Origin: Anaeromyxobacter soli
GTDB taxonomy: Bacteria; Myxococcota; Myxococcia; Myxococcales; Anaeromyxobacteraceae
DNA length: 64,000 nucleotides
Direction: 5' to 3'
Assembly (NCBI RefSeq): GCF_022808855.1
Contig: NZ_JAKZLF010000022.1
Coordinates: forward strand, 2,478-66,477
The position numbers and the translations under genes were made by a program. The notes beneath the pieces were generated by a model, which saw only the letters and a list, made by a program, of their open reading frames with translations, made no database searches and had not been told where the DNA came from. This document shows, piece by piece, positions 10,599 through 18,991 of the stretch. Numbering within the stretch: position 1 is the first letter of the stretch; the number at the start of each line of letters is the position of its first letter.

Positions 10599-11315
10599 CT
10601 AGGAGACCGCCGCGGCGATCGCCGCCGCGAGATCGATGCGGCGCTCGTAGAGCGCCTTGCCGACGATGACGCCCGCGAGGCCGGCCGCGCGGCACGCCTC
10701 GACGTCCGCGAGGCTCGCGACGCCGCCCGAGGCGACCACCGGGATCCCTGCCTCCGCCTGGATGCGCGCCGCGCCGGCCGCGTCGACGCCGGTGAACATC
10801 CCGTCCCGCGCGACGTCGGTGTACTCCACGAGGCCGACCCCCGCCGCCTTCACGCGGCGCGCGACGTCCACCGCGGAGAGCCCCGTCCCCTCGAGCCAGC
10901 CGGCGATCTTCACCTCGCCGTTCCGGGCGTCGATCCCGGTGCGCACCCTGCCCGGGAACCGCTGGCAGGCCTGCTCGACGAGCCCGAGCCGCTCGACCGC
11001 CGCGGTCCCGAGCACCACGTAGCGGACGCCGAGCGCGAGCACCTTCTCGATGTCGGGGAGCGACCGGAGGCCGCCGCCGAGCTCCACCTCGAGCCCCGGC
11101 ACCTCGCAGATGGCGCGCACCGCGTCGAGGTTGACCGGCCAGCCGGCCTTCGCGCCGTCGAGATCCACGACGTGGAGGAGCGTCGCCCCGGCGCTCGCGA
11201 ACTCCGCCGCCTTGTCGGCGGGCCGCCGGGCGTAGACCGTCTTCGTCGCGAAGTCGCCCTTCTCGAGCCGGACGGCCTCGCCGTCCATGAGGTCGATCGC
11301 GGGGATGACGAGCAT
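10599..11315 (-). CDS. hisA: ProFAR isomerase HisA
   Basis: A 238-residue half-barrel-repeat isomerase converting ProFAR to PRFAR in histidine synthesis. The first catalytic Asp is in [14 protein letters not shown] (D8). The second half carries [16 protein letters not shown] with the other catalytic Asp, and [13 protein letters not shown] binds phosphate. It sits between hisH and hisF with short gaps of about 9 nt on each side. Confidence 0.96.
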   Translation of the reverse strand: MLVIPAIDLMDGEAVRLEKGDFATKTVYARRPADKAAEFASAGATLLHVVDLDGAKAGWPVNLDAVRAICEVPGLEVELGGGLRSLPDIEKVLALGVRYVVLGTAAVERLGLVEQACQRFPGRVRTGIDARNGEVKIAGWLEGTGLSAVDVARRVKAAGVGLVEYTDVARDGMFTGVDAAGAARIQAEAGIPVVASGGVASLADVEACRAAGLAGVIVGKALYERRIDLAAAIAAAVS

Positions 11316-11324
11316 GGCGGGCTC

Positions 11325-11939
11325 CTAGATCGAGACGAACCGCTCGAGCAGCGCGAGCCCGACCTTCTGGCTCTTCTCGGGGTGGAACTGGACGGCGAAG
11401 AGGTTCTCGCGCGCGAGCGCCGCGCAGTAGGTCGTGCCGTGCGTGGCGACGAGGGCGACGCCGGGGGCGTCGGCCGGGGCCGCGTAGGAGTGGGCGAAGT
11501 AGACGTAGGCGCCGTCCATGGGCGCGAAGATCGCCGGGCGCGCGCCCACGAGGCGCACCGGCGACCAGCCGATGTGCGGCAGCTTCACGCCCTCCGGCAG
11601 GCGCCGGATGCGGCCCGGGATGATGCCGAGCCCCTTCGCCCCGCCCGCCTCCTCGCCCTCCTCGAACAAGAGCTGCAGCCCCACGCAGATGCCGAGCACC
11701 GGCGCGCCCCGGCCGATCGCCTCGCGCAGCGCGTCGGCGACCCCACTCTGCTGCATCGCCGCGGCGCACTCCGGCATCGAGCCCTGCCCCGGCACGACGA
11801 CCCGATCCGCGCGCCGGACCAAGTCCGGATCGCGCGTCACGACGACCTCCGCGCCGACCTCGCGCAGCGCGTTCTCCACCGAGCGCAGGTTCCCCGCGCC
11901 GTAGTCGACGAGGGCGATCGTCCCGGGCGGCTTGCTCAC
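11325..11939 (-). CDS. hisH: imidazole glycerol phosphate synthase glutaminase subunit HisH
   Basis: A 204-residue class I glutamine amidotransferase that feeds ammonia to HisF. The nucleophile is C85 in [12 protein letters not shown]. The His and Glu of the triad are in [11 protein letters not shown] near the C-terminus. The N-terminal [14 protein letters not shown] and [10 protein letters not shown] motifs are typical. The GTG start at 11939 overlaps the hisB stop (GTGA), so translation is likely coupled. Confidence 0.96.
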   Translation of the reverse strand: MSKPPGTIALVDYGAGNLRSVENALREVGAEVVVTRDPDLVRRADRVVVPGQGSMPECAAAMQQSGVADALREAIGRGAPVLGICVGLQLLFEEGEEAGGAKGLGIIPGRIRRLPEGVKLPHIGWSPVRLVGARPAIFAPMDGAYVYFAHSYAAPADAPGVALVATHGTTYCAALARENLFAVQFHPEKSQKVGLALLERFVSI

Positions 11940-12553
11940 AGCAGCCCCTTCGTGGACGGGAGCGCAGTTCCCTCGCGAGCGGTCGCAGCCCGGAGCGCGC
12001 GCGCGGTCGCCTTGAAGATCGCCTCCACCACGTGGTGCAGGTTCCGCCCGTAGCGCACGTTCACGTGCAGGCAGATGCGGGCGTGGTTCACGAGCGCCTG
12101 GAGGAAGTCCTGCGTCAGGTCCACGTCGTAGCCGCCGATGAACTTCTTCCCGGAGGGGAGCTTCGCGTTGAACGTGAGGTGCGGCCGGCCGGAGAGATCC
12201 ACCACCACCTCGGCGAGCGCCTCGTCGAGCGGGACCACCGCGTGGCCGTAGCGGGCGAGGCCCGCCTTGTCGGCGGTCGCCTGCCGCAGCGCCTCGCCGA
12301 GCCCGATGCCGACGTCCTCGACGGTGTGGTGCGCGTCCACCTCGAGATCGCCCTTCGCCCGGATCGCGAGCGTCATCCCGCCGTGGCGCGCGATCTGGTC
12401 GAGCATGTGATCGAAGAACGGCAGCCCCGTGGCGATGCTCGACTCGCCCGGCGCGAGGGAGAGCTCGACCGCGACGTCCGTCTCCTTCGTCTTGCGCGCC
12501 ACCTGGCCGCGCCGCGCGCTCGCCGCGCCGCTCCGTCCCCCCGAGCGCCTCAC
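11936..12553 (-). CDS. hisB: imidazoleglycerol-phosphate dehydratase HisB
   Basis: A 205-residue monofunctional dehydratase (no phosphatase domain) that produces imidazole acetol-phosphate. The duplicated metal-binding motifs are visible: [14 protein letters not shown], then [17 protein letters not shown], and later [12 protein letters not shown] and [12 protein letters not shown]. The GTG at 12553 overlaps the hisD stop. The conserved domain starts at [10 protein letters not shown], so the first 17 residues may be an extension, or an internal GTG may be used. Confidence 0.94.
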   Translation of the reverse strand: MRRSGGRSGAASARRGQVARKTKETDVAVELSLAPGESSIATGLPFFDHMLDQIARHGGMTLAIRAKGDLEVDAHHTVEDVGIGLGEALRQATADKAGLARYGHAVVPLDEALAEVVVDLSGRPHLTFNAKLPSGKKFIGGYDVDLTQDFLQALVNHARICLHVNVRYGRNLHHVVEAIFKATARALRAATAREGTALPSTKGLL

Positions 12554-13959
12554 CGCGTCCTCCTCCCCGCCGCCGCGCGGGAACCCCGCTTCGCGGCGCC
12601 CGCGGGCCGCTTCGCCGTCCGCCGCGTGGCGCGCTCGCGCGCCGCCGGGGCCGCCTGCTTCCCGACCCGCACCGCCACCGCGCGCCAGTGGCCCTCGAGG
12701 CCCTCGGCCCTGGCGAGCGCCTCCACCGCGGGCGCGACCTTCGCGAGCGCGCGCGGCGAGAGCTCGAGGACGCTCATGCGGCGGCGGAACGTCGCGACCG
12801 AGAGCGGCGAGGCGAACCGGGCCGTCCCGGCGGTGGGCAGCACGTGGCTCGGGCCGGCGAGGTAGTCGCCCACGGCCTCGGGCGTGCTCGTCCCGACGAA
12901 CACCGCGCCCGCGCGCGAGAGCTTCGAGACGAGCGCCGGGGCGTTCCGCGCGTGCAGGGCGAGGTGCTCCGGCGCGAACGCGTCGGCGAGCCGCACCGCC
13001 TCGGCGAGATCCTTCGTCACCACGGCGGCGCCGCGGTCGTCGAGCGACCGCCGCGCGATCTCCCGGCGCGGCAGATCGGCGAGCTGCCGGGTGAGCTCCG
13101 CGAGCGTCGCCTCGGCGAGCCGCGCCGAGGGGGTGACGAGGACCGACACCGCCCGCGCGTCGTGCTCGGCCTGGGCGATGAGGTCGCTCGCCACCTCGGC
13201 GGGATCGGCCGCGGCGTCGGCGAGGACCAGGATCTCGCTCGGTCCGGCGATCATGTCGATGTCGACCTGGCCGAACACGAGCCGCTTCGCCGCCGCCACG
13301 TAGGCGTTGCCCGGCCCGCAGATCTTGTCGACGGCCGGCATCGACGCGGTCCCGTACGCCATCGCCGCGACGGCCTGGGCGCCGCCGACCCGGTACAGGC
13401 GCGAGACGCCGGCGACGTGGCACGCGGCGAGCGTCCAGGCGTCCATCTCCCCGGTCCCCTTCACGCCGGGCGAGCAGACGTAGACGTCGCGCACACCGGC
13501 GACCCTCGCCGGGATGGCGGTCATGAGCACGGAGGACGGGTAGCGCGCGGTGCCGCCGGGCACGTAGAGCCCGGCGCGCGCGAGCGGCCGGACGACCTGC
13601 GCGAGCGTCGCGCCGATGGCGTCGCGGCGCGCCGGCACCTCCGCGTCGCGCTCGCGCCGGTGGAAGTCCGCGATCCGGCCCGCCGCGAGCTTGAGCGCCC
13701 GCCTCCCGTCCGCCGGCAGCCCCTCGAACGCCGCCCGGAACGCGTCCTTGCCGAGGACGAGCCCCTCCGGTCCGCCCGGCTCCCAGCCGTCGAAGCGCCG
13801 GGTGTACTCGAGCAGCGCGGCGTCGCCGCGGGCGCGGACGTCCTGCACGATGGCCAGCGCCGCCTCGCGGACGGGGGCCTCGTCCTCGTCCGAGCCGCGC
13901 GCGCAGACGCGCGCCCACGCTTCGGCGAACGACGGTTCACGGGTATCGAGCTTCTGCAC
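12550..13959 (-). CDS. hisD: histidinol dehydrogenase HisD
   Basis: A 469-residue enzyme for the last two NAD-dependent oxidations from histidinol to histidine. Typical segments are YVPGGTARYPSSVLMTAIPARVAG, KICGPGNAYVAAAKR, GPSEILVLAD, the metal-binding QAEHDA, and FAPEHLAL with VGDYLAGPSHVLPT. A basic tail of about 35 residues (KRPAGAAKRGSRAA...) extends past the family end. The GTG start at 13959 has GGAG upstream. It heads the operon hisDBHAFIE; hisG and hisC are not in the window. Confidence 0.95.
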   Translation of the reverse strand: MQKLDTREPSFAEAWARVCARGSDEDEAPVREAALAIVQDVRARGDAALLEYTRRFDGWEPGGPEGLVLGKDAFRAAFEGLPADGRRALKLAAGRIADFHRRERDAEVPARRDAIGATLAQVVRPLARAGLYVPGGTARYPSSVLMTAIPARVAGVRDVYVCSPGVKGTGEMDAWTLAACHVAGVSRLYRVGGAQAVAAMAYGTASMPAVDKICGPGNAYVAAAKRLVFGQVDIDMIAGPSEILVLADAAADPAEVASDLIAQAEHDARAVSVLVTPSARLAEATLAELTRQLADLPRREIARRSLDDRGAAVVTKDLAEAVRLADAFAPEHLALHARNAPALVSKLSRAGAVFVGTSTPEAVGDYLAGPSHVLPTAGTARFASPLSVATFRRRMSVLELSPRALAKVAPAVEALARAEGLEGHWRAVAVRVGKQAAPAARERATRRTAKRPAGAAKRGSRAAAGRRTR

Positions 13960-14043
13960 GGCGCGTTCTCCGGGGGTCCATTTCTATAGACCACCCGCCC
14001 CGTCCGTGGCGAGCCTTCCGGGCCCGGGGGACCACGGCCCTGC

Positions 14044-14049
14044 TACATT
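14044..14049 (+). promoter_or_regulatory. -10-like TACATT 8 nt before the start codon (leaderless candidate)
   Basis: TACATT lies 8 nt upstream of ATG 14058. No Shine-Dalgarno sequence and no clear -35 box are present. It fits a leaderless transcript for the ferritin-VIT1 gene. Confidence 0.35.
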
Positions 14050-14057
14050 CCGGCCCC

Positions 14058-15176
14058 ATGACGGCCCCGCGCACCGATCTCTGGCTCCAGAACCTGCTCG
14101 ACGAGCGCGACGGCGCCGCCCTGTACGAGGGGCTCGCGCGCCACGAGAAGGACCCCGCCCGCGCCCAGAGCTTCCGCGAGCTCGCGATCGCGGAGCGGCG
14201 GCACGCCGAGCTCTGGCTCCGGAAGCTCGAGCGCGAGGGGGTCGCGGTCCCGCCGGACCGGCCGAGCTCGCGCGTCCGCGCGCTCGTCTGGCTGGCGCGG
14301 CGCCTCGGCTCCGCGGCCGTGGTGCCGATGGTCCTGGAGACGGAGGCGGGCGACGCGGACAAGTACGATCGCCAGGGTGGAGAGGCACGCGCCATCGCCG
14401 AGGAGGAGCGCGCGCACCGCCAGGCGCTCGTGGGCATGAGCGAGGGCGCCCCCACGGACGCGCGGGAGATCATCGCCTCGCGCGAGCGCTGGCACCGCGC
14501 CGGACGCAGCGCCGGGTCGCTCCGCGCGGCCGTGTTCGGCATGAACGACGGGCTCGTCTCGAACCTCTCGCTCATCCTCGGCGTCGCCGGCGCCGGCGTC
14601 GCGCCCGGCACGGTGGTGATCACCGGGTTCGCCGGGCTCCTCGCCGGCGCCTTCTCGATGGCGGCCGGCGAGTTCACCTCCGTCGCGAGCCAGCGCGACC
14701 TGCTCCTCCGTCAGGTGGAGCTGGAGAAGCGCGAGATCGTCGAGGCGCCGGAGGAGGAGGCCGCGGAGCTCACCCTCATCTTCAAGCAGAAGGGGCTCTC
14801 CACGGAGCAGGCGAGCCGCACCGCCGCCGAGCTCCTCAAGAACCCCGACAGCGCCGCCGACACCCTCGTCCGCGAGGAGCTGGGGCTCGACCCCGAGGAC
14901 CTCGGCTCCCCCATGCACGCCGCCGTCGCGTCGTTCGTCCTCTTCTCGCTGGGCGCGCTCGTCCCGGTGCTGCCCTTCCTCTTCACCACCGGCACGCCCG
15001 CGGTGGCGATCGCCTCCGCGCTCGCCGGCGGGCTCCTCGCCGCGGTGGGCGGGCTGCTCGGGTTCCTGTCCGGCACGAGCGTCTTCCGCTCCGCGGCGCG
15101 CATGGTCGGCCTCGCCGCGGTCGCGGCGGGCGTCACCTACGCGGTCGGGCGGCTCTTCGGCGCGACCGTGAGCTGA
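14058..15176 (+). CDS. ferritin-like domain fused to VIT1/CCC1 metal transporter (MbfA type)
   Basis: A 372-residue inner-membrane protein. Residues 1-150 are a ferritin-like four-helix region with Glu and E-x-x-H residues (ALYEGLARHEKD, AIAERRHAELW, EEERAHRQAL). Residues from about 160 form a VIT1/CCC1 domain: FGMNDGLVSNLSLILGVAGAG, the SMAAGEFTSVASQRDL metal-binding stretch, and five hydrophobic segments in all. Known relatives such as MbfA export iron after oxidation at the ferritin-like site, so iron or manganese efflux is expected. It is divergent from hisD. The ATG at 14058 lacks a Shine-Dalgarno sequence. Confidence 0.88.
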   Translation: MTAPRTDLWLQNLLDERDGAALYEGLARHEKDPARAQSFRELAIAERRHAELWLRKLEREGVAVPPDRPSSRVRALVWLARRLGSAAVVPMVLETEAGDADKYDRQGGEARAIAEEERAHRQALVGMSEGAPTDAREIIASRERWHRAGRSAGSLRAAVFGMNDGLVSNLSLILGVAGAGVAPGTVVITGFAGLLAGAFSMAAGEFTSVASQRDLLLRQVELEKREIVEAPEEEAAELTLIFKQKGLSTEQASRTAAELLKNPDSAADTLVREELGLDPEDLGSPMHAAVASFVLFSLGALVPVLPFLFTTGTPAVAIASALAGGLLAAVGGLLGFLSGTSVFRSAARMVGLAAVAAGVTYAVGRLFGATVS

Positions 15177-15191
15177 GCGGAACCCCGCCCG

Positions 15192-15214
15192 GAGCGCCGC
15201 CCGGCGCGGCGCTC
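15192..15214. terminator. hairpin between convergent genes
   Basis: A perfect 9-bp stem, GAGCGCCGC/GCGGCGCTC, has a 5-nt CCGGC loop. It lies exactly between the stop of the VIT1 gene (15176) and the stop of the barrel-like gene (15216). It is symmetric, so it could serve both strands; there is no T tract. Confidence 0.55.
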
Positions 15215-15215
15215 G

Positions 15216-15908
15216 CTAGAACGCGATCCGGAGCTCGAGCCGCGGCGCGAGGACGACGTGGGCGCCCAGCGCGCTCCCGTTGCGGTCCGCCTGGCCGGTC
15301 GCGGTGCTGCTCACGCTCGCGTAGGAGGCGGTGACGAGGGGCGTCGCGATGCGGAGCGACAGCGAGCCGGTGAGCGTGCGGTCGAGCGCGATCCCGCCGC
15401 TGACGCCGACGAGCCGGGACCGGTAGGTCTCCTCGAGGTCGCCCCCGGCCGGCGAGGGCGTCGTCTCGCTCGCGCGCACGAAGCCGCCCTCGATCGCCCC
15501 GACGATCGAGAAGTCGACGGGGGCATCGCCAGGGGTCAGGACGCGGCGCACGCCGACCGAGGCGAACGCGCCCGTGACGGTCTGGTCCGTGGGCGAATAG
15601 GTCGAGCCGGACGGCGGATCCATCTCACGCCGGTCCCCGCCCCCCGCGAGGCCGAGGACGATCCAGGTGCGCTCGCCGGCGCGCCGCTCGAGGGAGGCGT
15701 TGACGCTCGGGATCGAGGCGTCGATCGACGTCACGTACGCGCCCGAGGGCAGGAGGATCGCCGAGATCGGGTTGCCGACGAGCGTCCAGCTGAGACCGCC
15801 GCCGAGCGACCACTCCGCTGGCGAGGCACCCTCGGCGAGGGAGAGGGTGGGTGTCAGCAGAGCGGCCAGGAACAAGGGGGCGGCGAGTCGGCGCATGAGG
15901 AGGTCCAT
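15216..15908 (-). CDS. secreted protein, probable outer-membrane beta-barrel, function unknown
   Basis: A 230-residue protein with a Sec signal peptide (MRRLAAPLFLAALL...LSLA, cleavage near residue 25). The mature part is rich in alternating short strands (WSLGGGLSWTLVG, VNASLERRAG, TWIVLGLAGG) and ends in the aromatic LELRIAF, as outer-membrane barrels do. No specific family was recognised. ATG 15908 has no ribosome binding site but a TACGCT hexamer lies 8 nt upstream; ATG 15896 is the alternative. It stands alone, convergent to the ferritin-VIT1 gene. Confidence 0.65.
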   Translation of the reverse strand: MDLLMRRLAAPLFLAALLTPTLSLAEGASPAEWSLGGGLSWTLVGNPISAILLPSGAYVTSIDASIPSVNASLERRAGERTWIVLGLAGGGDRREMDPPSGSTYSPTDQTVTGAFASVGVRRVLTPGDAPVDFSIVGAIEGGFVRASETTPSPAGGDLEETYRSRLVGVSGGIALDRTLTGSLSLRIATPLVTASYASVSSTATGQADRNGSALGAHVVLAPRLELRIAF

Positions 15909-16028
15909 TCACGCGTAGCGTAGCAGAGCGCTGCCGCACGTCGAGCGAATCGTCACCGTGCGTCGAATCGCGCTGGGGCCACCTCGACCCGCACTGGCAC
16001 CCCGCACTGGGGGCCGCCCCGCGCGCCG

Positions 16029-17342
16029 CTACTCCCCCTGGTCCCCCTCGTCCTCGCCCACCGTCCCTGCGCGCTCCTCGCTGTCCTCCCGGAGCGGCGG
16101 GGCGAGCTCCACCGCGGGCCGCCCCTCCTTCCGCCGCGCCGCGTAGTAGCGCGACACGCTCGGCAGGCTGAACCGGTTCATGGTGACGCTGTGGGTCGCG
16201 AGCGCGTTCAGGCGATCGATGTCGATGAACCACTCCGGCAGGAAGACGGGCCCGACGCACAGCCCGTCCTCCACGAGGTCCCGGACGAGCTCGGCGTCGT
16301 CCACGCTCATCTTTCCCGCGAGGAACGCGCGCACGAGCTCCACGTCGCGCTGCTCGAGCGCGGCGCGGAGGAAGTTGAAGGTCCGGCAGTAGCCGCGCTG
16401 GTAGGCGGCGTCCTTGGTGAACGGGGCGCCGCCCTCGAGGATCCCGCCGCGGAACACGCGCTCGCTCATGAGCGCCGCCTTCTCGGGCGGGAAGCGCGCG
16501 AGGAGGTAGCGGTACACCTCGAGGAAGTCGGCCCCGCGCGCGGCCATGTCGATCGCGATGGTCCGCTCGCCGAGCTCGATGTAGCGCTCGTCGGTGATGT
16601 GCCCGGTGAGGAACTCGGCGACGATGCCGCCGCCCTCCTGCGACTCGGTGAACCGGGGGAGCCCCACCCCGAGCACCGTGAGCACCGGCTGGCGGAAGCC
16701 GTTCAGCGAGGTGAGCACGTGCCACAGCCCCTCGTGGTGGGCGAGCGCGTGGACCTGCCGCTCCGAGAACCGCGCGCCCGTCCTGAGCGTGATGCGCGTC
16801 GCGCCGGCCGCCGCGTTCGCGGTGAGCCGGCTGGTCACGACGGCGGACACGTTCCCCCCGAGGAGCGGCGTGCAGAGCTCGACGATGCGCCTCGCGGCCT
16901 CCTCGGCCGAGTAGACCTGCTGCTCGTCGCGCGCCCGCGGCCGCGACGCCCACATGCGGGCGATGGCGAGGTTGTCGACGTTGTGGTCGGGGAAGCGATC
17001 GCGCGGGTCGCCGTAGACGCGCCGCGAGATCTCGTAGAAGCGCCGCGTCCCGCGAGCGGCGAGCATCTGCGCGAGGGCGATGAACTCGTCGCACTTCTTC
17101 CGCAGCAGGTCCTCGACCGGGTTCTTGCCGCGGATCTGCCGGCGGAGGCCGCGGAGCTCCTTCACCTTGTCCGCGGGGACGAAGCCGAGCGCCGGGTACT
17201 CCGGGCGCGGCAGCTCCTTCGCCCCGTGCCGGAAGAACCGCTCGTGGACCTGCGCCGACCAGTTGATGGCGCGGAGGACGCGGATCGGCCGCTGGGCGTG
17301 GACGATCTGATCGCTGAGGCGGCGAAGGTACTCGCGCGACAC
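16029..17342 (-). CDS. QEGLA-type predicted metallopeptidase (DUF1704, TIGR02421-like)
   Basis: A 437-residue protein of the family named from flavohemoglobin-modulating QEGLA proteins and related to the MATCAP tyrosine carboxypeptidases. The metal motif H-E-x-x-x-H is seen as H203-E204-G-L-W-H208, followed by VLTSLNGFRQP and the QEG motif (S-Q235-E236-G-G-G) at 234-239. The usual QEGLA is here QEGGG. A cytoplasmic metal-dependent peptidase is expected from the family; the substrate is unknown. The C-terminal 40 residues are acidic and low in complexity. The GTG start at 17342 has an uncertain ribosome binding site. It is divergent from the type III operon. Confidence 0.75.
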   Translation of the reverse strand: MSREYLRRLSDQIVHAQRPIRVLRAINWSAQVHERFFRHGAKELPRPEYPALGFVPADKVKELRGLRRQIRGKNPVEDLLRKKCDEFIALAQMLAARGTRRFYEISRRVYGDPRDRFPDHNVDNLAIARMWASRPRARDEQQVYSAEEAARRIVELCTPLLGGNVSAVVTSRLTANAAAGATRITLRTGARFSERQVHALAHHEGLWHVLTSLNGFRQPVLTVLGVGLPRFTESQEGGGIVAEFLTGHITDERYIELGERTIAIDMAARGADFLEVYRYLLARFPPEKAALMSERVFRGGILEGGAPFTKDAAYQRGYCRTFNFLRAALEQRDVELVRAFLAGKMSVDDAELVRDLVEDGLCVGPVFLPEWFIDIDRLNALATHSVTMNRFSLPSVSRYYAARRKEGRPAVELAPPLREDSEERAGTVGEDEGDQGE

Positions 17343-17444
17343 GGGGCGACCCTACCACGGCCGCGTCCGCGCGCCGGCCGCGAGGGGCCGTGCTGCGTCC
17401 CTCCCCGCGCGCCGCAAGGGCGAGCGCTCGCAGGAGATGCGGCG

Positions 17445-17460
17445 CGGCACGCCGGTTGCT
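17445..17460 (+). promoter_or_regulatory. sigma-54 promoter for the type III export operon
   Basis: CGGCAC-GCCGG-TTGCT matches the -24/-12 consensus TGGCAC-N5-TTGCW with one mismatch in the first base. The invariant GG (17446-17447) and GC (17458-17459) are exactly 10 bp apart. Transcription would start near 17471, just ahead of the AGGAGG at 17473-17478. Confidence 0.6.
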
Positions 17461-17485
17461 CACCGCCCTGCCAGGAGGCCACCCC

Positions 17486-17908
17486 ATGAACCCGATCCCG
17501 TCCATCCACGTCGCGAACACCACCGAGCGCAAGACCGAGCCGGACCGCTTCGGCGCGGCCCTCCGCACCGCCGCGGCCAGCGCGGCCCGCGGGGTCGCCG
17601 CGTCGGTCGAGCTCGCCGCGCCGTTCGTGCCCGGCGGCACCGTCGTCTCCGGGGCCCTGCGCTCCGCGGCCGGCACGCTCGCGAGCGGTGGCGCCACCGG
17701 CGGGGCGCACGTCGCGGAGACCGCCGGCGCCGAGGGGGACATCGTCGCCGCGACGCGCGCCCTGCAGCAGCAGTCCCAGAGCTTCAACCTCCAGTACCTG
17801 CAGCTGCAGGAGAACATGCAGCGCGAGAGCCGCGAGTTCGCCGCGCTCTCGAACGTCATGAAGGTGAAGCACGACAGCGCGAAGTCGGCGATCAACAACA
17901 TCCACTGA
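17486..17908 (+). CDS. first gene of the type III export operon; candidate filament or early substrate protein
   Basis: A 140-residue protein of no family I can name with confidence. The N-terminal half is Ala/Gly/Val-rich with no signal peptide. The C-terminal 55 residues are polar and helical (RALQQQSQSFNLQYLQLQEN, then LSNVMKVKHDSAKSAINNI). That shape, a small protein with an essential-looking amphipathic C-terminal helix directly before SctI, resembles needle or filament subunits of type III systems. That role is inferred from position and shape, not from similarity. AGGAGG at 17473-17478 supports ATG 17486. It is the first gene after the sigma-54 promoter. Confidence 0.6.
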   Translation: MNPIPSIHVANTTERKTEPDRFGAALRTAAASAARGVAASVELAAPFVPGGTVVSGALRSAAGTLASGGATGGAHVAETAGAEGDIVAATRALQQQSQSFNLQYLQLQENMQRESREFAALSNVMKVKHDSAKSAINNIH

Positions 17909-17915
17909 GGCCGCC

Positions 17916-18260
17916 ATGCCCATCGCGCCCGTGGGCGCTGCCGGCGCGGCCATCCGGCCCGCGCCGGTCAGGCCCGACAAGCCGAGCTTCTCCACGCTGC
18001 TAGAGCCGCGGGCGCCCGCGGCGAGCGCCCCACCCCCGCGACCGAGCCCGGCGCTCGCCGCGCTCGAGGGCGTGGAGCGCGCGCAGCGGCGCCTCGAGGG
18101 CGTCCTCGCCGCGGCGCGGCAGGGCAGGACCTTCAGCGCCCAGGAGCTCCTCGGCCTGCAGGCCGAGGCATACCGCGTGGTCCAGACCGTCGATCTCGCC
18201 TCGAAGCTCGTCGAGCAGGGCGCCCAGTCCGTGAAGCAGGCCCTCAACACCCAGGTCTGA
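17916..18260 (+). CDS. sctI: type III secretion inner-rod-like protein (SctI/YscI/HrpB family)
   Basis: A 114-residue protein. The first 45 residues are Pro/Ala-rich. The C-terminal part matches the inner rod pattern: FSAQELLGLQAEAYRVVQTVDL followed by ASKLVEQGAQSVKQALNTQV. In known systems this protein forms the rod or adaptor beneath the needle and is itself an export substrate. It lies between the putative filament gene and sctJ, which is the standard I-J order. There is no signal peptide, as expected for a type III substrate. Confidence 0.75.
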   Translation: MPIAPVGAAGAAIRPAPVRPDKPSFSTLLEPRAPAASAPPPRPSPALAALEGVERAQRRLEGVLAAARQGRTFSAQELLGLQAEAYRVVQTVDLASKLVEQGAQSVKQALNTQV

Positions 18261-18271
18261 AGGAGATCTCC

Positions 18272-18991
18272 ATGCGACGTGCGCTCCCGCTCCTCGCCCT
18301 CGCCACGCTCCTCGCCGGCTGCGGGGACGACGAGCTCTTGCACGGCCTGGAGGAGGCCCAGGCGAACGAGATCCTCGTCGCACTGGACGAGGGCGGGCTG
18401 TCCGCGACGAAGGCGCGCGAGGAAGGCTCGGAGGGGCGGTGGACCGTCTCCGTGAGCGGGCGCGACGCGGCGCGGGCTCACCGGATCCTCGCCGAGCGGG
18501 AGCTGCCGAGGCCGCGCCCGGCGGGGTTCGGCGAGGTGTTCGGCAAGGGCTCGATGGTCCCGACCGCGACGGAGGAGCACGCGCTGTACCTGCACGCGCT
18601 CTCGGGTGAGCTCTCGCGCAGCGTGGAGAGCATCGACGGCGTCGTCGAGGCGCGGGTCCACCTCGGCCTGCCGCAGCCCGATCCTCTACGCCCCGGCGAG
18701 CGCCCACCGCCGCGGGGTGCGGTCCTCGTCAAGTGCCGGCCTGCGGCCTGCGCCTCGGTGCGAGCCCTGGAGCCCGGGATCCGCGCGCTCGTCGCGGGCG
18801 CGGCCGACGGGCTCGAGCCGTCGGCCATCTCGGTGGTGATCGCGCCCGGCGCCGAGGCACCTGCGCCCCCGGCGCCCCCGGCCCGTCGCTCACCGCTGCT
18901 CCTCGGGCTCGCCGCGCTGGCGGGGCTCGGCGGTGCGGCGCTCGCCGGCGTCGCCGTCTCCGGACGGCTCCGGGGCGGAGGAGCCCCGTGA
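18272..18991 (+). CDS. sctJ: type III secretion inner-membrane ring lipoprotein SctJ
   Basis: A 239-residue lipoprotein with signal LLALATLLAGC (lipobox LAGC, Cys about residue 17). The YscJ/FliF ring-building fold follows: EEAQANEILVALDEGGLSA, then VSVSGRDAARAHRIL and a second domain with GELSRSVESIDGVVEARVHLGLP. A Pro/Ala linker and a C-terminal membrane helix (LLLGLAALAGLGGAALAGVA) end the protein. It builds the inner ring of the export apparatus, homologous to flagellar FliF. The stop overlaps the next gene by GTGA. Confidence 0.88.
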   Translation: MRRALPLLALATLLAGCGDDELLHGLEEAQANEILVALDEGGLSATKAREEGSEGRWTVSVSGRDAARAHRILAERELPRPRPAGFGEVFGKGSMVPTATEEHALYLHALSGELSRSVESIDGVVEARVHLGLPQPDPLRPGERPPPRGAVLVKCRPAACASVRALEPGIRALVAGAADGLEPSAISVVIAPGAEAPAPPAPPARRSPLLLGLAALAGLGGAALAGVAVSGRLRGGGAP

